Shown here: piece after piece, positions 37,685 through 47,180 of the stretch
Numbering within the stretch: the stretch's first letter is position 1
Layout: each line of letters starts with the position of its first letter
Origin: CAWANF01 sp963783355
Lineage (GTDB): Bacteria; Bacteroidota; Rhodothermia; Balneolales; DATFMH01
Length of the DNA: 64,000 nucleotides
Assembly (NCBI GenBank): GCA_963783355.1
Contig: CAWANF010000011.1
Location: 62,001-126,000, forward strand
Direction of reading: 5' to 3'
Program-made: the position numbers and the translations under genes
Notes under the pieces: generated by a model
What the model was told of the DNA's origin: nothing
The model's input: the letters and a program-made list of their open reading frames with translations, nothing else
Database searches by the model: none

Positions 37685-38143
37685 TTACTTGGATTTATTT
37701 CTCCATCCCGACCAATATGGAAAGCCTTTTTCATCCCGAAGCTTAAGAACATTCGATTCCTTTTTAACTTCAGCGGCTACAATGGCAGGATTATTGTCAT
37801 ATGTTATCCTCGAACCAATAACTTCAATCTTATCGCCTTTTTGAACTTTCACATCCTGCTTATCCAAAAACCAGGAAGGCCCCAGATGAACGGGTATCGT
37901 TTCGGTTCCGGTATCCAGCATTACATGAACCCCGTATCCTCTTCTCATACCATTACGGGCTGTCATCTTTTCCACGGATGTTACTGTTCCTTTAAGCGTT
38001 TCTACCGTAGTGGTGTCGTACATTCGGTAATAAGCAGTCCCTTTTTTACTTTTATTTGTTTGTTGAGCCTGGGCAAAAGCGGGTCCGGCTGCAAGTAACA
38101 ATGCCATTATAAATAAAAACGGCATAGACTTATATATATTCAT
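37685..38143 (-). CDS. small periplasmic OB-fold-like protein
   Basis: A 152-residue exported protein (signal peptide FLFIMALLLAAGPAFAQA) with one domain from about residue 48 (LKGTVTSVEKM to VVAAEVKKESNVLKLRD). Pattern of alternating beta strands with IPVHLGPSWFLDKQ and KGDKIEVIGSRIT suggests an OB-fold resembling those in proteins annotated as magnetosome MamS/MamX-like or nickel/copper-binding-like periplasmic domains. The role is unknown. It ends with FPYWSGWRNK. It is a single gene convergent with acvB and divergent from an MFS gene. Confidence 0.75.
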   Translation of the reverse strand: MNIYKSMPFLFIMALLLAAGPAFAQAQQTNKSKKGTAYYRMYDTTTVETLKGTVTSVEKMTARNGMRRGYGVHVMLDTGTETIPVHLGPSWFLDKQDVKVQKGDKIEVIGSRITYDNNPAIVAAEVKKESNVLKLRDEKGFPYWSGWRNKSK

Positions 38144-38314
38144 ACCTGCCTCCTTAATTAGGCGGATTTTTTTCTCTTGATGATGTTAATAACAAAAATA
38201 ACTAAATCGTTATATAATAAATAATTAAAAGTCTGTATCATTGCTTTTTTTTTGTATAAGTCTGATACTTATTGCACTTTAAGAATCATTCATTCGGAAA
38301 CAGAACTGTTATTG

Positions 38315-39520
38315 ATGGCAAAGCGGATATTTACGAGAACCATAATAATCCTGTCTTTAGTTAGCCTGTTTACGGACATCAGCAGTGAGATGCTTTATCC
38401 GGTTTTGCCGCTTTTTTTGAAAGAAATAGGCTTCTCTGTTCTTGCTATAGGAATTCTTGAGGGACTGGCAGACGCTATCGCAGGTTTTGGAAAAGGATAT
38501 TTTGGTAACCTGTCAGACAGTTTAAACCGGAGAAATTTATTTGTCAGAACCGGTTACTTATTATCATGTTTGGCCAAGCCATTAATGGGATTATTTCCGA
38601 CGGCAACGGTTGTATTCCCGGCACGTACGCTCGACCGATTCGGCAAAGGGTTACGAACCTCTCCGCGTGATGCCTTGCTGATTGATGAATCGGAACCTCA
38701 AAACAGAGGTAAAGTTTTTGGTTTTCACAGGGCAATGGACACCTTGGGTGCTGTGTTTGGACCATTGCTTGCCATTTATTTATTAGAACAAATACCCGGT
38801 GATTATACACGGCTTTTCTTATTGGCTTTTATTCCAGGTATAATAGCCTTCTTTTTCACACTATATCTCCCGGCAGAGAAACCTGTTAAAAATAAGAACC
38901 GGGAATTCAGTCCTCTTCACATTTTTAAGTTTTTTTCTTTTTGGAAGGAGAGCAATGCCCATTATAAAAAACTGGTCATCGGGTTCATTTTCTTTGCTTT
39001 ATTCAACAGTTCCGATTTATTCCTCTTGCTGCGTGCCAAAGACTTCGGCATGCCTGATTTAACAATCATTGGGGCATATGTTCTGTATAATATCGTTTAT
39101 GCAATAATGTCGTATCCAATGGGTAATTTAGCAGACCGCATCGGACTCAAAACAATCTATATTTCCGGATTACTGCTTTTCTCTGTTATTTACATGATCT
39201 TCGGGCTTGGAATCCCCTCATACGGAGTATGGATCCTTTTAGGTTTTTATGGCTTGTTTTCCGCTACAAATGAAAGCATCACGAAGGCATGGATTTCCCT
39301 TTATCTGCCAACGGATAAAAAAGGTACGGGAATGGGCCTTTATCATACATTATCTACCCTGGCTTTCACGATAGCTTCACCATTGACGGGATTATTATGG
39401 GAATTTGCAGGAGCACAAACAGCATTTACCGTAATTGCCATTTCAGCACTTTTAACAGCTTTATATTTCTACTTTGTTAAAACAGAAAAAACGTACTCCA
39501 ATTCTGCCAATTTCTCCTAA
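38315..39520 (+). CDS. MFS transporter of unknown substrate
   Basis: A 402-residue inner-membrane protein with about twelve helices. The start at 38315 gives MAKRIFTRTIIILSLVSLF; an upstream in-frame start at 38252 would add 21 polar residues and seems wrong. Motifs include LFTDISSEMLYPVLPLFL, DRFGKGLRTSPRDALL in the 2-3 region and GLYHTLSTLAF. The DISSEMLYPVLP and RTSPRDAL signatures define a widespread bacterial subgroup whose substrate is not established. It is transcribed alone. Confidence 0.88.
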   Translation: MAKRIFTRTIIILSLVSLFTDISSEMLYPVLPLFLKEIGFSVLAIGILEGLADAIAGFGKGYFGNLSDSLNRRNLFVRTGYLLSCLAKPLMGLFPTATVVFPARTLDRFGKGLRTSPRDALLIDESEPQNRGKVFGFHRAMDTLGAVFGPLLAIYLLEQIPGDYTRLFLLAFIPGIIAFFFTLYLPAEKPVKNKNREFSPLHIFKFFSFWKESNAHYKKLVIGFIFFALFNSSDLFLLLRAKDFGMPDLTIIGAYVLYNIVYAIMSYPMGNLADRIGLKTIYISGLLLFSVIYMIFGLGIPSYGVWILLGFYGLFSATNESITKAWISLYLPTDKKGTGMGLYHTLSTLAFTIASPLTGLLWEFAGAQTAFTVIAISALLTALYFYFVKTEKTYSNSANFS

Positions 39521-39629
39521 AGTTATTATTTTCTAATTACACACCAGGTGAAAATCGGGAAGGATTTAGGTTTTAATTTCCAGTACTTTATACTTTATAA
39601 ATGATTCACTTTAATCTGGGGTGTTTCAT

Positions 39630-40082
39630 ATGAATTTCGTAACGGTCGCAACATTCAACCTCGCACATCAGGCTCATCTGGTTAAGGGAAAACTGGAATC
39701 GGAAGGTATTCCCTGCATTATTACTGATGAGCATACCATCACCATGAATTGGTTTTATTCCTATGCCTTGGGGGGAATAAAAGTTAAAGTTCTGGAAATA
39801 AACTACCAGAAAGCTCTTCGAATACTGAAAGATGACTTTTCTGAAGAATTGAAAGATGTAGATGTTAACGATGATTCCGAACCGGCATCAAACTATATTT
39901 GCGACATTAATGATTTACATGAATCCGAAGTCGCATGCCCTTATTGCCATTCATTGGATATCATTCTCACTTGTCAGGAATATCCAAAGACACTCTTGAA
40001 TAAACTGACACTAGGAGTTATAAAACCCAAACCGATCAAACGCTATCATTGTATTATTTGCCTGAATAACTGGAGTATTTGA
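39630..40082 (+). CDS. DUF2007-type protein with C-terminal zinc-finger-like motif
   Basis: A 150-residue cytoplasmic protein. The N-terminal half (VTVATFNLAHQAHLVKGKLE, then GIPCIITDEHT and GIKVKVLEINYQKALRIL) is the DUF2007 fold (putative signal-transducing, PII-like). The C-terminal part has CPYCHSLD and CIICLNNW, a four-cysteine zinc-ribbon-like pair. I start at the ATG at 39630, preceded by ctgggg; a GTG at 39621 is the alternative. Function unknown. Confidence 0.82.
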   Translation: MNFVTVATFNLAHQAHLVKGKLESEGIPCIITDEHTITMNWFYSYALGGIKVKVLEINYQKALRILKDDFSEELKDVDVNDDSEPASNYICDINDLHESEVACPYCHSLDIILTCQEYPKTLLNKLTLGVIKPKPIKRYHCIICLNNWSI

Positions 40083-40533
40083 TTCCTTTTAACTTTGTTG
40101 TTTCTTTTGCAGGTTACATTTCTCAGCCCTAACTTTTCATGGAATTATCAGTCGTTCTTTTTTATTACATTATTGCATGTTGAATGCAACATAATTGAAG
40201 GCTATTTAGTGAGATGCAAAACAATACTTTCAAGATGTGGCTCGTATTTAAAAGAGAAATAACATCGGTTTTTGAGTTGCATAATTACTATTAATAATTA
40301 GGGGACCTCTCAAGTGTTTTCGTTACAAATACTTGAAGTGATACTATTTTTCAAAGCCTGTTAATTAAATTGTATATAACTATATAATAATATACATTTA
40401 GGTGATCGGAACTCCCCTGTATGAGTTATTGTAAATGCCATAATTGTAGATGCCATTAAGATTTGCTGAAAAAGATCTTTGAAAATATTTGGAACAATGA
40501 ATTCTTAACTATTAATGCTCAAGGAATAAAAAT
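40083..40533. other. intergenic region upstream of citrate synthase
   Basis: About 450 AT-rich bases with no recognisable gene or RNA. The long leader presumably contains the citrate synthase promoter; the gene itself has AAGGAA nine bases before its ATG. Confidence 0.5.
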
Positions 40534-41811
40534 ATGAAAACAGCCAAACTGAATTTAGGTGATAAGACTTATGAACTACCGGTTATTGAAGGTTCAGAAG
40601 GCGAAATTGGAATAGATATACGAAAATTAAGAGGTGATAGCAGTACGATTACTCTCGATTCAGGGTATGCAAATACAGGATCATGTGAAAGCGCTATTAC
40701 ATTTATAAATGGTGAAGAAGGAATTCTTCGTTATCGTGGTTATCCCATTGAACAACTCGCAGAAAATTCAAGTTTCGTCGAAGTTATTTACTTATTACTT
40801 AAAGGTGAATTACCCGGTAAAGAAGACCTTGAAGACTTTTCAAATCTTTTGACCTATCACAGTATGATCCATGAAGATCTGAAAAAGTTTTTTGAAGGAT
40901 TTCCACCATCCTCACATCCAATGACTATTTTATCATCAATGGTAAGCGCTTTAAGCGGATACTATCATGATGACAACACATTGGAAAAAGAAATAATGAT
41001 AAATGCTATACGGTTGTTAGCTAAACTGAAAACAATCGCCGCATTTTCATATAAAAAATCTATAGGCCAGCCTTTCGTTTATCCTCGCAACGACTTAAGC
41101 TACATTGGAAATTTCCTCTATACGATGTTTGCCACACCGATGGAAGAATATGTAGTACCCGATGTAATGGAACGTGCACTTGACCTGTTATTGATTCTTC
41201 ATGCCGATCACGAGCAAAACTGCAGTGCTTCGACGGTTCGTATGGTTGGAAGCAGCCACGCTAATTTGTTTGCTTCAATTTCAGCTGGTATTTCAGCGCT
41301 TTCGGGCCCATTGCATGGTGGTGCCAATCAACGAGTGATTCAGATGCTCACAGGCATCCATGAGAGCAAGGGAGATCCTAAGAAATATATGGAAATGGCC
41401 AAAGATCCTAAAAGCGACTTCAAACTGATGGGATTTGGCCACCGCGTGTACAAGAATTTTGACCCGCGTGCCCGGATTCTGAAAAAATCAGCTGATGAAG
41501 TACTGGAAAACCTTGGAGTTCAAGATCCTCTGCTGGATATCGCTAAGCAACTAGAGGAGATCGCGTTAGCCGACGATTATTTTATCGAACGCAAATTGTA
41601 TCCGAATGTTGATTTCTATAGCGGTATCATCTATCGTGCCATGGGAATTCCAACGAATATGTTTACCGTTATGTTTTCCCTCGGCCGACTTCCGGGATGG
41701 ATTGCTCAATGGAAAGAAATGCGTGACGATCCAAAACAACGTATTTATCGTCCGCGCCAAATTTATGTTGGCGAGACAGAACGAAATTACGTTCCCGTTG
41801 AAAAACGATAA
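40534..41811 (+). CDS. gltA: citrate synthase (type II-like, hexameric family)
   Basis: Condenses acetyl-CoA and oxaloacetate to citrate. The 425-residue protein carries an N-terminal extension (AKLNLGDKTYELPVIEGSEG) typical of Gram-negative type II citrate synthases. Catalytic and binding segments are present: LHADHEQNCSASTVRMVGSS, SGPLHGGANQRVIQML, LMGFGHRVYKNFDPRA, and NVDFYSGIIYRAMGIP. It is monocistronic with a clear terminator. Nothing unusual is seen. Confidence 0.97.
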   Translation: MKTAKLNLGDKTYELPVIEGSEGEIGIDIRKLRGDSSTITLDSGYANTGSCESAITFINGEEGILRYRGYPIEQLAENSSFVEVIYLLLKGELPGKEDLEDFSNLLTYHSMIHEDLKKFFEGFPPSSHPMTILSSMVSALSGYYHDDNTLEKEIMINAIRLLAKLKTIAAFSYKKSIGQPFVYPRNDLSYIGNFLYTMFATPMEEYVVPDVMERALDLLLILHADHEQNCSASTVRMVGSSHANLFASISAGISALSGPLHGGANQRVIQMLTGIHESKGDPKKYMEMAKDPKSDFKLMGFGHRVYKNFDPRARILKKSADEVLENLGVQDPLLDIAKQLEEIALADDYFIERKLYPNVDFYSGIIYRAMGIPTNMFTVMFSLGRLPGWIAQWKEMRDDPKQRIYRPRQIYVGETERNYVPVEKR

Positions 41812-41828
41812 ACAACCACCTTTTCCGG

Positions 41829-41859
41829 AAAGGGAGAACTTATTGTTTCTCCCTTTTTT
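41829..41859 (+). terminator. rho-independent terminator of citrate synthase
   Basis: aaagggagaa (41829-41838) pairs with ttctcccttt (41847-41856) around an 8-base loop and is followed by T's, 18 bases after the stop. Confidence 0.85.
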
Positions 41860-42072
41860 GTTTGATAAATAAGCAATTTTCTTCCAATCCTTTCGTCGGT
41901 AATTTTTCTTTTCTATACCGCAACTAAAAATTTCCTTTATAGTTGAACAAAATTGTATATTGATTTCAATAATACTTTCAGATAAAGACCTCTTATAACT
42001 TTCCTTTGCCATTCTTATATAGCAGGTGAAGTGTTGTATATAAACTATTTTTCTATATCATAATTTGTTGCC

Positions 42073-42867
42073 ATGAGCTATTATCTTTTACCTTTTCTTG
42101 GTTTTCTGATAGGCCTACTGGTAACATTAATCGGCGGCGGCGGCGGTATATTTTATGTCCTTATTTTAACCCTCGGATATAATATCAGCATGCCAATGGC
42201 GGTATCAACATCGCTTGCAACAATCATTCCTACAACATTTGTAGCATCGATAAGCCATTACCGTTCAGGTAATTTGCGATTGCGCAATGGCATTTATCCT
42301 TTAATCGGGGGAATAATCGGCGTAACCGGTGGTGCATTACTAACGACTCTTTTTGTCGACTCGATGTTAAAGAAGATATTCGGCCTGTTCATGCTGGTCA
42401 TGGGATTTCTTGTCTACAAAGGTATCATTCACCAAACCGGTCACAATAAAGAACTTTATAATCAAAAAACCGTCAAAAAACCCAAAACACCTCAACAAAT
42501 AAATAACAGAAAAATATTAGCCTCATCTGCCTATGGTGCGTTGGGTGGTATTATGGCCGGAATGCTTGGCCTGAGCGGAGCCCCGCCAGTGGTTGCCGGA
42601 TTATATCTACTCGGAAACTCCGCAATAGAAGTCATTGGAACTTCCGTTTTTGTGGTGCTGGGTATTTCAACCGTCGGGCTCTTCACTCACCTGGCACTCG
42701 GGCAAGTCAATTGGACTTTAGTAGGATTCCTCGCGATAGGAACTACCGCCGGTGCATTTATCGGACCCAAATTTTTAAAATTTGTTGATACTGCAAAGCT
42801 GGAAAAATACTACAGTCCGGTATTTTTTATTATGGCTGTAGGCATTGGACTGCTCCTTCTCATTTGA
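42073..42867 (+). CDS. TauE/SafE (TSUP) family sulfite/anion exporter
   Basis: A 264-residue inner-membrane protein with seven or eight helices. The N-terminal repeat has GGGGGIFYVLILTLGYNISMP and TSLATIIPTTFVASISHY; the second repeat has MAGMLGLSGAPPVVAGLYLL and GTSVFVVLGISTVGLFTH, the duplicated TSUP pattern. Known members export sulfite, sulfoacetate or other sulfur anions; the substrate here cannot be told. Confidence 0.92.
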   Translation: MSYYLLPFLGFLIGLLVTLIGGGGGIFYVLILTLGYNISMPMAVSTSLATIIPTTFVASISHYRSGNLRLRNGIYPLIGGIIGVTGGALLTTLFVDSMLKKIFGLFMLVMGFLVYKGIIHQTGHNKELYNQKTVKKPKTPQQINNRKILASSAYGALGGIMAGMLGLSGAPPVVAGLYLLGNSAIEVIGTSVFVVLGISTVGLFTHLALGQVNWTLVGFLAIGTTAGAFIGPKFLKFVDTAKLEKYYSPVFFIMAVGIGLLLLI

Positions 42868-43060
42868 TTCGTTCATCTCGTTATTATTAAATTTTTTACC
42901 CCATTTCAATAACGTCTCCTGATATCATTTTCCCCGGTTCATCAGAGGCTCGTTAGCTACCGAATTTTCATTTTTTTGCAATTCCCATGAAACATTTTCC
43001 CTTTAAAACGTATTATTAACCAAATTCTCGACTGTTTTCATAAAAAAATTTAAGGGATAA

Positions 43061-45322
43061 ATGCAGGTGTCAAAGAAATTATTACGACAATATTTCTACT
43101 TTTTGTTCACATTATTTTTTAACTGCTTGCCATTAAAGGTTCTGGCTCATTCTAAAGCAGACACAACTAAAGATCAGATATATCCCGAACGCATTCACCA
43201 TAATATTAAAATAACCGGGAAATTAAGTGATCCAGCCTGGAAAAAAGCCAGATCTGTATTTTTGAAATATGAAATTCAGCCAAATGACAACGCTCCGGCA
43301 CCGGTAAAAACGGAAGTTAAAGTATTGTATAACAATGATTATCTGTATGTCGGTTTTATTTGTTCGGATCCGAACCCTAAACAGATACGGGCTCACATAA
43401 CAGACCGGGACAATAACTTTCATGACGATTTTGTCGGCCTATTCCTGGATCCGTTCAACAGTAATGAACATATGTATGAATTTTTTGTCAATCCCTATGG
43501 GGTTCAAAGCGACCTTATGCGTACCGGCAACAATGAAGATTCCAATTTTGATGCATTGTGGTATTCAAAAGGTGCAATCAATAAAAAAGGATATACAGTT
43601 GTCATTGCTCTCCCTTTCAAAAGCCTGCACTTCCCTAATAAAAAAATCCAGGACTGGTCCATTCAGTTTTTAAGAAGCTGGCCCCGTAACAACCGTTATC
43701 AAATAACCTGGACAAAATTAAATCTGAATAATCCGTGCCTAATTTGTCAGAGTGGTAAACTTGACGATATAAAGGGGGTTAAAAACTCCAATACTGTTGA
43801 GTTTCTGCCGTATGCAATGAGTTATCAAAACAGTTCTATCAATGATGGAAATAACCCTGAATCGGGATTGCATAATGATCCGGTGAAAGGCAGGATAGGT
43901 GGAAGTTTCAGTTATGCCCCGACCTCCACGACCACGCTCAATGCAGTTTTTAATCCTGATTTCAGTCAGGTTGAAACCGATGCAACGCAAATTAGTGCCA
44001 ATCAGACTTTCGCACTCTATTACCCGGAAAAACGCCCATTTTTCATGAAAGGTGCCGATATGTTTAATACTCCGGATCAGCTTTTTTATTCCAGGATGAT
44101 TAACCATCCATTGGCAGCAGGGAAATTCCGGGTAAATAATACCCATTTCAATATGGCTTTTCTGACTGCTTACGATCGTAACTCCCCGTTCATTATCCCC
44201 GGACTGGAAGGAAGCTCCCTTATTCAATCAAACTTAAAAGCTTATACGAACGTACTCCGCACTAAATATAGTTTTGGTTCTGAATCGTATGTCGGCGGTT
44301 TATTTACCACCAGAAATATTGACCAGGCGCATAATTATGTAGGAAGCGTGGATTGGCAGCTTCACTTCGCCGGTAATTATTATTTCAACGGACAGGCAGC
44401 CTTGTCAGGTACGAAAGAACTGAACGACACCACTCTTTTTAACGATTCGAGTAAATTTGGGCGAAGTTCTTACGATGCAGCATTTAATGGACAACAATAC
44501 GGTGGAAGCGCTCTTTACGCGGAGTTTCAGCGACAAGCTAAGTACTATAGTTTTTCATTGAATTATAATTCATACGCCCCGACATTTCAGTCACAAGACG
44601 GGTTTATCAATCGCACTGATATGAGACAAATTGAAGGCAATCAAAACATCTCTTATTACCCAAATACCAGTCTGTTGGACCGGGGCAACCTGGATGTTCA
44701 CGGAGCCTGGCGATATGATTATTCCGGCCGGTTTTATGAACGCTGGCTTAATATCAATTGGTGGAATCAATTCACTGATCAAACAGGGTTGAGCATAGGT
44801 TTCCTGCCGTTGAATGATGAATTATTCCATGGACACTTCTTCACGGGTGTTCAGCAAGCTAATTTCGAACTTGATTCCCACGCTTTGAACTTTTTTTCCT
44901 TCAATGTACAGTTCAAAACGGGGCGTTTTATCTATCGTACAGATACCCCTTCACTTGGGCATGGGCATAATATTTCTTTCTCCGGTACTTTCAAACCTAC
45001 TCCCCGGTTACATGTGTCACTCGATTATAATTATTCAACTCTGAGTGCTCTAAATAATTCGGAAAAATATTTTAGCGGAGATATTATTCGCCTGACCGGA
45101 CGCTACAATTTCTCAAGAAAACTTCTTGCAAGACTCATCACTCAGTATGACTCGTTTAACAAACAAATACAGATCTATCCTCTTGTTTACTACAAACTAA
45201 ACCCATTCACAATTTTTTATATGGGCATGACCGATTATATGGATCATTTCGACCAGCCTAATGTGTATAAACAAACAAACCGGGAATTTTTCGTTAAATT
45301 CCAGTACCTGATTCGCAGTTGA
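43061..45322 (+). CDS. CBM9-like/DUF5916 outer-membrane barrel protein
   Basis: A 753-residue exported protein. After a signal peptide (FYFLFTLFFNCLPLKVLAH) comes a family-9 carbohydrate-binding-like beta-sandwich (residues ~50-220; KITGKLSDPAWKKA, NNDYLYVGFICSDPNPKQI, FVGLFLDPFNSNEHMYEFFV, DALWYSKGAI), then a DUF5916 domain of alternating amphipathic strands (YYPEKRPFFMKGADMF; DFSQVETDATQI) to an aromatic C-terminus typical of outer-membrane barrels. The family is common in FCB and Proteobacteria, often annotated as a hydrolase-like or binding protein; function is not known. A good AAGGGA precedes the ATG. It is distant from the glycan locus. Confidence 0.88.
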   Translation: MQVSKKLLRQYFYFLFTLFFNCLPLKVLAHSKADTTKDQIYPERIHHNIKITGKLSDPAWKKARSVFLKYEIQPNDNAPAPVKTEVKVLYNNDYLYVGFICSDPNPKQIRAHITDRDNNFHDDFVGLFLDPFNSNEHMYEFFVNPYGVQSDLMRTGNNEDSNFDALWYSKGAINKKGYTVVIALPFKSLHFPNKKIQDWSIQFLRSWPRNNRYQITWTKLNLNNPCLICQSGKLDDIKGVKNSNTVEFLPYAMSYQNSSINDGNNPESGLHNDPVKGRIGGSFSYAPTSTTTLNAVFNPDFSQVETDATQISANQTFALYYPEKRPFFMKGADMFNTPDQLFYSRMINHPLAAGKFRVNNTHFNMAFLTAYDRNSPFIIPGLEGSSLIQSNLKAYTNVLRTKYSFGSESYVGGLFTTRNIDQAHNYVGSVDWQLHFAGNYYFNGQAALSGTKELNDTTLFNDSSKFGRSSYDAAFNGQQYGGSALYAEFQRQAKYYSFSLNYNSYAPTFQSQDGFINRTDMRQIEGNQNISYYPNTSLLDRGNLDVHGAWRYDYSGRFYERWLNINWWNQFTDQTGLSIGFLPLNDELFHGHFFTGVQQANFELDSHALNFFSFNVQFKTGRFIYRTDTPSLGHGHNISFSGTFKPTPRLHVSLDYNYSTLSALNNSEKYFSGDIIRLTGRYNFSRKLLARLITQYDSFNKQIQIYPLVYYKLNPFTIFYMGMTDYMDHFDQPNVYKQTNREFFVKFQYLIRS

Positions 45323-45376
45323 TCAGCCAAAATCCGATTCCCGATATGTGTCTGCGTTACTTAATTAAATTTTTAA

Positions 45377-46363
45377 TTAATAATGTCCTCTGATTGACGA
45401 TTTTATTTCCCGGTCATATAAATCACGGAGTTTCTTATGAACTTCACCATGTAAATGGGGTAATTCTGAAGCGCCGGTATTACTGATCACCTGAGCGGTT
45501 CTCGAAGCACCGGGGATCACTGTTGTCACTTCAGGGTGATCCAGAATCCAGCGAACAGCCCATTGAGCCATATTTCCTTCCGGCAATATCTTCTGAACTT
45601 TATCAGTCAGTTCCAGACCATGATTAAATTCAATTCCTGAAAACGTTTCACCGGCATTGAACGATTCTCCGTTGGCATTAAAGTTCCGATGATCACTCTT
45701 TGCAAAGGCCGTATTTTTATTAAATTTTCCGGATAGCATTCCACTTGCTAAAGGAACACGAATGATTAATGCAACATCTTTTTCCCTGGCCCTGGCAAAT
45801 AATTCATCAGCAACATGTTGGCGAAATATATTAAATATGATTTGAAGTGATGCCAGTCCATCCTGCTCCAGGCAGATCAATGCTTCTTCCGTTGTTTCAA
45901 CACTTGCACCCCAATAACGAATGAGCTTCTCTTGCTGCAACTTCCTGAAATGTTCAAAAACATTCCCTTTGATGAGTTCTTCTTTAGGTATGCAATGCAA
46001 TTGTTCCAGGAATAGTTGGGATATTCCCAAATGTTCCAGGGAATCTTCGACGTGTTTCTTCATGAAATCGTAGGTGAAGTTTTGTGGCCAGCCATTATCC
46101 TGATCTTCTCTTCTTCCCAATTTAGTAGCTACAAGTAAATCCTCCGAACGATTTTTCAGAAATTCCCCGATAAATGTTTCACTGACCCCTGCTCCATAAA
46201 TATCAGCCGTATCGATAAAAGTGCCACCATTTTCGACAAACGTTTCTAAAATATTATAAGCCTCTTCTTCATCGGCGTCTTTTCCCCATTCGGCATAACC
46301 TAATTGCCATGTTCCTAGTCCAACTTCTGAAACAACGTCATTTTTAAATTTTCTGTACTTCAT
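45377..46363 (-). CDS. aldo/keto reductase
   Basis: NADPH-dependent oxidoreductase of the AKR superfamily, 328 residues. The catalytic tetrad is visible as Asp and Tyr in TFIDTADIYGAG, Lys in LVATKLGRR, and His in EQLHCIP. The segment ISNTGASELPHLHGEVHKKL ends the barrel; VIPGASRTAQV is the cofactor-binding region. Substrate unknown. It is separated from the SDR gene upstream by 106 bases on the same strand, so it may be the last gene of that unit. Confidence 0.93.
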   Translation of the reverse strand: MKYRKFKNDVVSEVGLGTWQLGYAEWGKDADEEEAYNILETFVENGGTFIDTADIYGAGVSETFIGEFLKNRSEDLLVATKLGRREDQDNGWPQNFTYDFMKKHVEDSLEHLGISQLFLEQLHCIPKEELIKGNVFEHFRKLQQEKLIRYWGASVETTEEALICLEQDGLASLQIIFNIFRQHVADELFARAREKDVALIIRVPLASGMLSGKFNKNTAFAKSDHRNFNANGESFNAGETFSGIEFNHGLELTDKVQKILPEGNMAQWAVRWILDHPEVTTVIPGASRTAQVISNTGASELPHLHGEVHKKLRDLYDREIKSSIRGHY

Positions 46364-46469
46364 AATAAACTGTTAAATATTGTTTTATCATTAATAAATA
46401 TTATTCAAAACGGAATATCTTTCCCGCCGCTTTAAGAACAAAATGAACTATTTCGTGATTCCATCCGTG

Positions 46470-47180
46470 TTATTTATTCCTTTTGTTCTTTTCAATCTGA
46501 TGTTTCTGAGGCCGTATGGTTAATTGTGTTATGACAACCCCTTCCTTTTGCTGAAGGATATTCAAAACTGCCTCAGCCACTGAATCAGGATTCAGATGAG
46601 TATCATCATCTGTACCTGGACTAAAATTTAAATGATCATAAAATGGAGTATCCGTTAAATCGGGCACAATCGTGACGACTTTAACCCCGCTTTTACGAAC
46701 ATCATTAAATAAATTTTTACTAAAATGTTGTAATGCGGCTTTTGTCGCAGCGTATGTCCCCCCCCATCGACTCTGAATTTCACCGGAAACTGATGACATA
46801 TTGATAATAAACCCGTTTTTTTTCTTCAGGCTTCTTAAAAAAATATTACAAAGCAATAATGGAGCTTTCAGATTAGTATCAGTCATCTGCTCAATTTCCG
46901 GCCAGGAAAGCTCTTCATGCGGGGCAAAATAAGCGATTCCCGCATTATTTATCAACACGTCGATACCTTCCGGTTCTTCAAGTAAAATATCACGGGACGT
47001 ACGTTTCAATCCACGCATATCAGTAATATCACATATCCATTTAATAAAATATTCATCAGTAATTGGTGCTTTTGAAAAATCCCGGCCAATTCCGTGAACT
47101 TTATAGCCTGATTCAATAAGTTTTCGCGTGATAGCCAGGCCAATTCCGGATGAAGCGCCTGTAACAACCGCTGTTTTCAT
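46470..47180 (-). CDS. short-chain dehydrogenase/reductase
   Basis: A 236-residue classical SDR. It has TGASSGIGLAI for nucleotide binding, NNAGIAYF, the catalytic Ser in INMSSVSGE and the YAATKAA (YxxxK) motif, then VTIVPDLTDTPF. The start codon overlaps the stop of the radical SAM gene by four bases (ATGA), so the two are translationally coupled. Substrate cannot be read from sequence; the coupling suggests it acts in the same process as the radical SAM protein. Confidence 0.93.
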   Translation of the reverse strand: MKTAVVTGASSGIGLAITRKLIESGYKVHGIGRDFSKAPITDEYFIKWICDITDMRGLKRTSRDILLEEPEGIDVLINNAGIAYFAPHEELSWPEIEQMTDTNLKAPLLLCNIFLRSLKKKNGFIINMSSVSGEIQSRWGGTYAATKAALQHFSKNLFNDVRKSGVKVVTIVPDLTDTPFYDHLNFSPGTDDDTHLNPDSVAEAVLNILQQKEGVVITQLTIRPQKHQIEKNKRNK